Shown here piece by piece: positions 46,530-52,895 of a DNA stretch of 52,895 nt. The notes beneath the pieces were generated by a model. It saw nothing but the letters and a program-made list of their open reading frames with translations. It had not been told where the DNA came from and did no database searches. Source of the stretch: Planctomycetota bacterium (lineage in GTDB: Bacteria; Planctomycetota; Phycisphaerae; Phycisphaerales; UBA1924). Where the stretch lies: NCBI GenBank assembly GCA_003696675.1, contig RFGH01000226.1, positions 1 through 52,895 on the forward strand, written 5' to 3'. The position numbers and the translations under genes are program-made. Numbering within the stretch: the first letter of the stretch is position 1; each line of letters starts with the position of its first letter.

Positions 46530-48038
46530 TTACCACGAATAGCGGACGGTGTAGGTGAACTTCTCCTCGCCCTCGGGCTGGATCATGATCCGGGAGACGA
46601 GGGTGCGGGCGTCGAGCATCTCGTGGTTGTGGCTGATGTTCTGGATCTCGGCGTTGGTCCAGCGGTACAGGTTTTCCTGCACGCGGACCTCGACGGGCTC
46701 GGTCTTCTGGTTGCGGAGAGTGACCTCGATGGTCTCGACGATCCAGTCCTTGCCGCGCTGGAAGCTGACCTGTCGGCGCTCGCCGACGACATCAAAGGCG
46801 TTGCCGAGCCGGATCAGGATTTCCTCGTTGCGGGGGGTGTGATCGATGACATCCTCGCCGATGAACTCCTGGGAGCCGTCGGCGTCATCGGTCTGGCTGA
46901 CGCGGATGCGTCCGGAGGGCATGGGGATGCCCAGGCCGTGCTCTTCCTTGTTGTCGAACTTCAGGTAGACGGCGACCTTGGTCTCTGTGCCGACGCCGAA
47001 GTTCGGATCCTCGATGCGCCCGCCGTAGTTGGCAAAGGACGCGGTGCCGTTGAAGGCCAGGATCTTCTCGGCCGGGATATCGCGGGCGGTGTCGAAGAGT
47101 TCAAGCTGCTTGGTGGAACGGTCGGGGATGGTGGCCGGGCGGCCGAGGGTGTAGAGGTGGTACTCGAAGAAGGCCTTCTCCTCGAAACCGGCTTTGGACT
47201 GGGCGTCGGCGGTGTACATCATCTCGCGGCCGCGCGTGTATGTCGGGCGCGGCTCGGGGGCGCGGTGCACATCGCCGGCGATGAGTTTGAGCGTCGCGTT
47301 CTCGTACGACCCGCCGGACTGGTTGAGGATAGAGACCCACGCGCTCACATCGACGGTGCCGCTGTTGGCGTTGTCGCTCTCATGGAAGAGGATGTTGTAA
47401 TCGGCCCACCAGGTGATGCCGCCGGTCTGGTAGGTGACGCGGGTGTCCTGTCGGCCGCCGCGGTCGGCGGCGACGGTCCAGAGCAGTGTGGGGCGGGTGA
47501 TAAGCCCGTCGGCGAGCGATGGGAAGACGACGCCGTTGTAGCCTTCTTGGAACTGGATGCGTCCGTCGCCGCCGCGGATGAGCATGCCGCCGCCGGCGAC
47601 GGATATGAGGGTGACTTCCTGGCCGTTGAAGATGATGCTCTTGTCGATGTAGCGCTCGAGCATTTTGTCCATGCTGAGCAGGTCGAAGCGGTAGTCCTGC
47701 TCGAGGACGCTGGTGCCGTCGGGGTCGGTGAGGGACTCGAAGCGGACGGTGGTCGGGTCGAGCAGGGCGGCGACATCGGTGAAGGTGAGCTGGCTGACGC
47801 CGGCGTCGATGTCGAGGGTGCGGTCCTGGCGGATCATGGCGTAGCCCGGGATCTGGTTCCACGGGTTGCCGTAGCCATAGCGGTTCTGGCCGGGGGTAGG
47901 GCGGTACATCTCGGGCGGGATGGCGCCGGGGGTGGCGGTGGAATAGATGGTCAGCGAGACGCCGTCGGCATTGGCGTGGGCGGCGGCTCCGGCGAGGAGC
48001 GTGCAGGCAAGGGCGAGGGTGGATCGTGTGCGGCGCAT
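46530..48038 (-). CDS. Exported DUF4139 domain protein
   Basis: 502 residues with a signal peptide (LACTLLAGAAAHANA) and no other helix. It starts with a conserved polar stretch VSLTIYSTATPG. The DUF4139-type beta domain covers about residues 190-502, with segments such as TYQTGGITWWADYNILFHES, AGDVHRAP, VAVYLKFDNKEEHGLGIPMP, GRIRVSQTDDADGSQEFIGE and VEVRVQENLYRW, ending YTVRYSW. The molecular role of the family is undefined. AGGAGG precedes ATG 48038. It follows the VWA-domain gene by 97 bases on the same strand, the upstream partner of a two-gene secreted cassette. Confidence 0.85.
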   Translation of the reverse strand: MRRTRSTLALACTLLAGAAAHANADGVSLTIYSTATPGAIPPEMYRPTPGQNRYGYGNPWNQIPGYAMIRQDRTLDIDAGVSQLTFTDVAALLDPTTVRFESLTDPDGTSVLEQDYRFDLLSMDKMLERYIDKSIIFNGQEVTLISVAGGGMLIRGGDGRIQFQEGYNGVVFPSLADGLITRPTLLWTVAADRGGRQDTRVTYQTGGITWWADYNILFHESDNANSGTVDVSAWVSILNQSGGSYENATLKLIAGDVHRAPEPRPTYTRGREMMYTADAQSKAGFEEKAFFEYHLYTLGRPATIPDRSTKQLELFDTARDIPAEKILAFNGTASFANYGGRIEDPNFGVGTETKVAVYLKFDNKEEHGLGIPMPSGRIRVSQTDDADGSQEFIGEDVIDHTPRNEEILIRLGNAFDVVGERRQVSFQRGKDWIVETIEVTLRNQKTEPVEVRVQENLYRWTNAEIQNISHNHEMLDARTLVSRIMIQPEGEEKFTYTVRYSW

Positions 48039-48135
48039 GGGTCCTCCTTGGATGGATGCGCGTGCTCGGTTCGGGCGTGAGTTGGCCCGATGGAGTATTG
48101 GGGGGCGTGCGGGGTGACGGAAACGCGGCGCGGAA

Positions 48136-49326
48136 TCAGTCGTTTTCGGGAATGAGCAGGCCGATGCGGGCGGCCTGGGCGCGGATGGACGCGCGAACCT
48201 GGGCATCGAAGCCGTCGTCGGTCGAGTCGGACGCTTCTCTCAAGAAGGCTCGGCGCTGTTCGACGAGTTCGGCCATGCGGGCATTGATCGCGTCGCGCTT
48301 GGCCTTGTTCTCGGCGATGATGGTCTTGATCTCTTCCTTCGACTTGCCCCGCAGCGACTCGGGGAGGTGGTCTTCGGGGATTTCTTCGACCTTGACCTTG
48401 CCATCGGTCACATCGACGACGAGTTCCTGCTCGCCGTAGAGGGTGACTTTGCCGGAGGCGGTGCCTAGGTATGCGGCGCGGTCGGCGTTGGCCTCGGTAG
48501 GGGCGGCGTCGGCGATCTCCGCGGCCTGGGCGCGTTTGACGGTCTGAGCAGTGCGGGTGCGACGATCGCCGTAGTCGATCATGAGGTTGTTGAGTTCGGT
48601 GCTGAGTTGGTTGATCTGATCGTCGTAGGGGGTGGCGATCTGCCGGACACCGCCGTCCTGAGGAATGGCCGCGTACGCGCCGCCGGCGTTCTGGGCGATC
48701 TCCTGCCAGAACTGGCGTGTGGCCGACATCGAGCCGCACTGGATGGTGTTGATCAGGATGCCCTTCTCGCGGGCGAGTTTGCACGAGGCTTGATACTTGA
48801 CGTCGTCCTGGTATTCCATCTTCGGCGGGGCGTCGCCGACGAGGTAGACGATGCGGAGGGTGTCGTCGCCCTCGGTCCAGTCGAAGCGTTCGATGGCTTC
48901 GAAGAGGGCCTGATTGACGGACTCGGGCGCGTCTCCGCCGCCGCGGGCCTCGAAGGTCATGAGGTCGGAGTAGATGGCGTCGAGGTCTTCGGTCAAGGCG
49001 GTGCGGCGGGTGATGTAATCATCACCGCGGTCGCGGTAGCCGATCAGCCCCATGCGGATCTCAGGCGAGGGCTGGGCCTGGGCGATCGTGGTGGCGATGG
49101 ACCAGATCTTCTGCTTGGCGCCCTCGATCAGGCCGCCCATGCTGCCGGTGGTATCGAGCACGAAGACGACCTCGACGCGGCAGGTCTGCTGGATGATCTG
49201 ATCGTCGGCGGTCTGCGGGATGCACTCGGGCGGCGGGCACGAGCCGATCACGACAGGGCGTGACGCGCCGGCGAGGGTGGCGATCGAGAGCGCGAGCGAG
49301 GATGCGATGATACGGGATGCCTGCAT
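48136..49326 (-). CDS. Secreted von Willebrand factor A domain protein
   Basis: 396 residues with a signal peptide (SSLALSIATLAG). The VWA domain is about 50-260 with MIDAS motif D58-x-T-x-S in FVLDTTGSMGG, a Thr-containing loop, and VYLVGDAPPKMEY. A charged helical C-terminus includes LRGKSKEEIKTIIAENKAKR, a likely coiled coil. Several Cys near the N-terminus (GSCPPPEC, QTC) may form disulphides. It would bind protein ligands through a metal ion outside the membrane. AGGAGA lies before ATG 49326. It precedes the DUF4139 gene and then the two-component genes on the same strand. Confidence 0.88.
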   Translation of the reverse strand: MQASRIIASSLALSIATLAGASRPVVIGSCPPPECIPQTADDQIIQQTCRVEVVFVLDTTGSMGGLIEGAKQKIWSIATTIAQAQPSPEIRMGLIGYRDRGDDYITRRTALTEDLDAIYSDLMTFEARGGGDAPESVNQALFEAIERFDWTEGDDTLRIVYLVGDAPPKMEYQDDVKYQASCKLAREKGILINTIQCGSMSATRQFWQEIAQNAGGAYAAIPQDGGVRQIATPYDDQINQLSTELNNLMIDYGDRRTRTAQTVKRAQAAEIADAAPTEANADRAAYLGTASGKVTLYGEQELVVDVTDGKVKVEEIPEDHLPESLRGKSKEEIKTIIAENKAKRDAINARMAELVEQRRAFLREASDSTDDGFDAQVRASIRAQAARIGLLIPEND

Positions 49327-49485
49327 CGGTGTTCTCCTGACATGGCGGCGACGGGCCGCGTGCCCGTTGCACACCAAGAGATACCGAAGTCATCGTCTCC
49401 CGGCCGTCACGGGATTGTCACAGCCGCGCGGCGTTGGACGCGGCCGGCTGTTTGTCACTGCTTTGTCACAGGCTGACTGCGGGCG

Positions 49486-50925
49486 TCAATCGCGGTGGGT
49501 GCGTCGCATCAGATCCCGCGGCAGGCCGAGCGAGATCAGGCCGGCGATGAGGAGCACGCCGGCGGTGAAGTAGAACGCGGCGTCGAGTCCCATGCCGTCG
49601 AGCAGCGGGCCGCCGAGCGATGCCGGGAGTGATTCGGCGGCGCGGATCGACCACGCGGGGGCGTCAGGCTTGGAGCGCAGCCCGTTCTGGACGAGTTCGG
49701 CGGCCACCGGGCCGACGAACGCGAACGCCCATGCGCCCCCCAGCATCAGCCCGCTGGCCAGGCTGGTGCGGTGCGGCAGCATCCGCTGCGCCACGCCCAT
49801 GCTGATGGGGATGCACGCGCCGAAGCCGAAGCCGGACAGCACGGAGCCGGCGATCGCCAGTGCCGCGGCGATTTCCACGGGTGCGGCGTCCGCCCGCGTC
49901 AGCGCCGCGATGGCGATGGCGCCCAGGGCGGGGATTGCCCAGAAAACCAACTTCTCGAAGCGTGCGGCGAGCACGAAGCCGAGGAGCATGCCGCCGCCGC
50001 CCATGCCGAGCTGCATGGAGGCCTGCAGGATGCCGTTGAGACTGGAGGCCTTGGCGCCGAGCGCCTCGGTCAGGATCGGCGCGTTCTCGGCCCGCAGGGT
50101 GTGGGCGACCGCCCATTCGGTAAACAGGTAGACGAGCGCCATGTTGACGCTGAAGCGGAGCACATTGGATATGTAGAGCAGCCAGACAGCGCGCCAGCGG
50201 GCGCGGCGTTCGGCAGCGTCCCAGGCGCGGTGGGCGTCTCCGGCGGCGAGGGAGCGGTGACCGACTTTGCGGATGGCGAAGGTGAGGATGGCGGCGCTAG
50301 CGAGCCCGGGCAGGATCATCCAGCGCAAGGCGAGCAGCCCCGAGCGTGTATCCACAGCGCCGTCGGCACCGGTCGCGAAGAAGTCCACATAGCGCGGGGT
50401 AAGCACATTGCCCGCCATGCCGCCGAGCATGCCGAAGAGGAAGAAGATCGCGAGATAGCGTGATCGCTGCGCCCCGGCGAGCTGTCCCACGGCGGCCGCG
50501 GCTGGCGGATGGAAGGCCCCCACCCCCATCGCGCCGATGGCGAAGACGGCGGCGAGGGCCCAGAAGGAATCGACCATGCCGACATTGGAGATTGCCAGGA
50601 CCGCGACGATGAATCCGAGCGAGCCGAGCAGGCGGGTATCGAGCTTGTCGCTGAACCACGCGACGATCGGCTGGATGAGGCCCGAGGAGATCGAACCGAG
50701 CCCGAGCAGCAGGGCCTTCTGGTGGGCGGGGATCTCCAGCATGACCACCAGCGAGGGGATCATGGCGATGATCATGAAGCTGAATGCATCGATGACAAAG
50801 TGGGTGCCGATGACGGCGGTGGCCCGGCGTCGGCGCGCGGTGATGCCCGCCTCGATCGGGATCGTCGGATCGGCGGGCCGGACGGGCGACGGGACGGTTT
50901 GGACGGGCGCATGCGCAGTGGTCAC
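49486..50925 (-). CDS. Major facilitator superfamily permease (Fsr-like)
   Basis: A 479-residue, 12-helix MFS protein. After a 34-residue polar N-terminus, TM1 reads IGTHFVIDAFSFMIIAMIPS. IVAWFSDKLDTRLLGSLGFI is the loop 2-3 signature region. IGAMGVGAFHPPAAAAVGQL is close to the fosmidomycin-resistance (Fsr) branch, whose members export sugars or drugs. Substrate is unknown. The GTG start at 50925 has no ribosome site and stands six bases after TAGGCT, so the mRNA may be leaderless. Confidence 0.88.
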   Translation of the reverse strand: MTTAHAPVQTVPSPVRPADPTIPIEAGITARRRRATAVIGTHFVIDAFSFMIIAMIPSLVVMLEIPAHQKALLLGLGSISSGLIQPIVAWFSDKLDTRLLGSLGFIVAVLAISNVGMVDSFWALAAVFAIGAMGVGAFHPPAAAAVGQLAGAQRSRYLAIFFLFGMLGGMAGNVLTPRYVDFFATGADGAVDTRSGLLALRWMILPGLASAAILTFAIRKVGHRSLAAGDAHRAWDAAERRARWRAVWLLYISNVLRFSVNMALVYLFTEWAVAHTLRAENAPILTEALGAKASSLNGILQASMQLGMGGGGMLLGFVLAARFEKLVFWAIPALGAIAIAALTRADAAPVEIAAALAIAGSVLSGFGFGACIPISMGVAQRMLPHRTSLASGLMLGGAWAFAFVGPVAAELVQNGLRSKPDAPAWSIRAAESLPASLGGPLLDGMGLDAAFYFTAGVLLIAGLISLGLPRDLMRRTHRD

Positions 50926-50931
50926 GAAACA

Positions 50932-50937
50932 AGCCTA
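50932..50937 (-). promoter_or_regulatory. Candidate -10 element (TAGGCT) six bases before a GTG start
   Basis: TAGGCT-N6-GTG has the same geometry as the gene at 17929 (TATGCT-N6-GTG), with no ribosome site. No -35 can be recognised. Confidence 0.25.
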
Positions 50938-51382
50938 GGTTGAACAGTTCCGGTCGTGGAAACCTCGGTTCGCTTGGCGGGTGGACGCGGATGCTCGCTC
51001 AGTGCCCGGCCAACCAGCGCCCGATCGACCGGGAGTCTTCCTCGCCGTAGCGGACCAGGCGATCGCCAGCCGCTGCATCAACGCGCGATGCTCGGGTCCG
51101 GCCCGGGATTGTCCCACTTTCCGAACGCCCATCGATCCCCCGAGCATGAGGGTGAAGGCCCCACGCCAGAGTATCGCCGATTCCTGCATCCCAAGCAGGA
51201 GGGATCCCTATACCCAACTTGGGCCGAGCGGGTCTGGAACCATCCACCCCGCGGGCACGGACATGAAGGCAGCCCCGGTTCTCGGGGTATCGCCCGGCGA
51301 TCGATGGCCGGGCAGCACAGGGTTCTCGGACGGAGCCGCTCCGGGCCGGACCTTTGGACAGATCGATTTCGGAGACTCTCCC
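50938..51382. other. Intergenic, nothing recognised
   Basis: About 445 bases between divergent genes, presumably holding their promoters. Open frames exist on both strands, but none has a ribosome site, domain or normal composition. The bases just before the carboxypeptidase ATG read GGAGACTCTCCC, a plausible ribosome site. Confidence 0.5.
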
Positions 51383-52895
51383 ATGCGCCACGCCGCCTGC
51401 GCCCTCGTCGCCGCCCTCGCCGGGACGGCCCACGCCCAGTTGCTCGATGTGCTCAACCACACCCCGCCGCGGGTCTATGAGGGGCAATCGGTGGTCCGCG
51501 TCCGGGCGGATTCGATCCGTGAGGTGAACGCCGCCATGGCCCTGTCGGAGAGCCTGTGGTCCGAGGGCGCGGGCGTGAATGCCCCCTTCGACCTTCAGAT
51601 CCGGGTTGATCGGATCGGTGCCCTCCGCGAGGCGGGGCTTGAGGTCGAGATCATGATCCCCGACCTGCAGGCCAACGCCGACCGCGCCTGGGCCGAACTG
51701 CGGCAGGCGGCCCGGTTCGATCGGCCGCGCCCCTTGAATACCCCGCGTGGCGGGAACCCGCACGACGAGGCCTGGTTCGCCAACTACAAGCAACTCGATC
51801 AGATCTACGCGTATATCAACAACATCGCTGCAGCGCGCCCGGAGCTGGCCTCGGTCAGCGATGTGGGCAACACGATCCAGGGACGCGACCTGTTCGCCAT
51901 CACGATCACTGGCCCGGATCAGCCCGGCAACGCTGCAGCCGATCGTCCGGTGGTGCTTTGGAACGGCTGCCAGCACGCCCGCGAGTGGGTCAGCCCGATG
52001 ACGGTGACCTACCTCGCATCGCGGCTGGTCTCGGACTACGACACCGATCCGGTCGTCAAGGACCTGGTCGATTCGATACGCTTTGTGATCGTCCCTGTCA
52101 CGAACCCCGACGGCTATCTCTACTCCTGGTCCACCGAACGCTATTGGCGGAAAAACCGGCGATCGACATACGGCGTCGATCTCAACCGCAACTGGGGCTA
52201 CGAGTGGGGCGGCGACGGTTCCAGCGGGGCGACGGACAGCGACATCTACCGCGGCGCCGCGCCTTTCTCCGAACCTGAGACACAGTCGCTGCGCGATCTC
52301 GCTCTGTCATTCGGGGACGATCTGGTCGCCCACATCGACTACCACACCTACTCACAGCTCATCCTCTACCCATTCGGCTATGCCGACGGCGTGCAGGCCC
52401 CCGAACCGGACCGCACCTTCTTCCAGAACCTCACCGAGGACATGTCGGACCTCATCCAGTCCCAATCCGGGGCGTTCTACAACCCCATCGTGTCCTGGCT
52501 GCTCTACCCCGCCGCCGGCACCGCGAGCGACTGGTTCTATGGCGATCCCGGCGCCAAGAGCCTGACCATCGAACTCCGACCCAGCGATCAGGATGTCTTC
52601 GGGCTCGACGGCTTCTCCCCGCCCGCGAGCACGATCCTCCCGACCGCCCAGGAAAACTGGGCCGCGGCCAAGCTGTTCGCCCAGCGGACCACCCTCCCCC
52701 TTGCGTTCGGGCTCGACGCCCCCACCACCGTGGCCGCGAACGAACAGCCGGTGATCGGCTTCACCCTCACGCCGGGCACGCAGGACTACGACCCGACCTC
52801 GGTCGTCGTGTCCGCCCGTATCGGCGCGGGTCCGTTCATCCCCGTTCCCACCACCCCCAACGGGACCGGCACCTATTCGGCAACCCTCCCCGCCC
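51383..52895 (+). CDS. Secreted M14 zinc carboxypeptidase, 3' end outside the window
   Basis: At least 504 residues, still open at the window end. A signal peptide ends ALAGTAHA|QLL. A prodomain-like region (about 25-125) precedes the M14 catalytic domain, whose zinc ligands are H198 and E201 (CQHAREW) and H321 (HIDYHTYSQ). The substrate residue is R269 (DLNRNW) and the catalytic Glu is E397 (SLTIELRP), so it should be active. After about residue 430 a beta-sandwich-like domain begins (TVAANEQPVIGFTLTPGTQD), cut by the edge. Start 51383 is chosen because it gives the signal peptide and has GGAGA upstream. It probably degrades extracellular peptides. It is divergent from the MFS gene. Confidence 0.92.
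   Translation, partial: MRHAACALVAALAGTAHAQLLDVLNHTPPRVYEGQSVVRVRADSIREVNAAMALSESLWSEGAGVNAPFDLQIRVDRIGALREAGLEVEIMIPDLQANADRAWAELRQAARFDRPRPLNTPRGGNPHDEAWFANYKQLDQIYAYINNIAAARPELASVSDVGNTIQGRDLFAITITGPDQPGNAAADRPVVLWNGCQHAREWVSPMTVTYLASRLVSDYDTDPVVKDLVDSIRFVIVPVTNPDGYLYSWSTERYWRKNRRSTYGVDLNRNWGYEWGGDGSSGATDSDIYRGAAPFSEPETQSLRDLALSFGDDLVAHIDYHTYSQLILYPFGYADGVQAPEPDRTFFQNLTEDMSDLIQSQSGAFYNPIVSWLLYPAAGTASDWFYGDPGAKSLTIELRPSDQDVFGLDGFSPPASTILPTAQENWAAAKLFAQRTTLPLAFGLDAPTTVAANEQPVIGFTLTPGTQDYDPTSVVVSARIGAGPFIPVPTTPNGTGTYSATLPA

Noticed and set aside
50956-51480. Open frames in the MFS-carboxypeptidase intergenic region
   Set aside because: Arg/Pro/Gly-rich translations with no ribosome site or motif. 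The plus-strand frame also overlaps the real signal peptide of the carboxypeptidase in another frame.

Overview
The window is dense, high-G+C bacterial chromosome that reads as a planctomycete of the class Phycisphaerae. The main pointers are a secreted protein ending in two 'PADL..P.GV.NIFDIQAYI..YN' repeats (the GC-type dockerin-like anchor seen in Phycisphaerales), a DUF1559-like prepilin gene, membrane proteins carrying short zinc ribbons, tandem divergent ClpP subunits, and many GTG starts. There is no rRNA operon, IS element, prophage, integrase or CRISPR array. This is mostly core chromosome, with a few lineage-specific surface or regulatory islands.

Layout. 1-1.9 kb: window edge with a C15 tract, an anchored hypothetical protein, and a frameshifted prepilin-like gene. 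1.9-9.7 kb (minus strand): metallophosphoesterase, yidC, mnmE, a stand-alone MshEN-like domain protein, rimO and a CDF cation transporter. This is a translation and membrane-biogenesis cluster. 9.9-13.8 kb: two tandem clpP genes closed by a terminator, a CaCA antiporter, a membrane protein and a HAD phosphatase. 13.8-20.6 kb: a large repetitive lipoprotein, thrC, an orphan cytoplasmic protein and two zinc-ribbon membrane proteins. 20.7-21.5 kb: three tandem paralogous mini membrane proteins. 21.5-27.8 kb: glycogen debranching enzyme, guaB, a Bax-inhibitor-1 family protein, a small membrane protein and ychF. 27.9-33.3 kb: a decayed dockerin relic, the secreted dockerin-type protein behind an unusual leader (dyad, promoter, 15-codon ORF, terminator), then a methyl-accepting chemotaxis protein and a frameshifted OprB-like porin. 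33.5-36.2 kb: tRNA-Arg(CCT), murQ-nagZ and a small lipoprotein. 36.2-38.6 kb: two tandem fibro-slime proteins and a small membrane protein. 38.8-43.5 kb: murA, a ptsH/ptsN/hpf regulatory cassette, a DUF502 protein and galE. 43.8-52.9 kb: tRNA-Ile(GAT), a histidine kinase/response regulator pair, DUF4139 and VWA proteins, an MFS permease, and a secreted M14 carboxypeptidase running off the window.

How the genes fit together. murQ-nagZ (overlapping start and stop) and murA link cell-wall recycling with synthesis. hpf-ptsN-ptsH resembles the rpoN-type regulatory PTS arrangement. The porin-MCP pair suggests coupled uptake and taxis, although the porin reading frame is broken. Two genes (prepilin-like and porin) each need one extra base to restore their frame, so assembly error must be separated from genuine decay. 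The least explained elements are the three-gene mini-membrane-protein array, the dockerin-gene leader, the stand-alone MshEN protein, the fibro-slime pair with its intercistronic hairpin, and the ClpP copy whose catalytic Asp position holds Asn.
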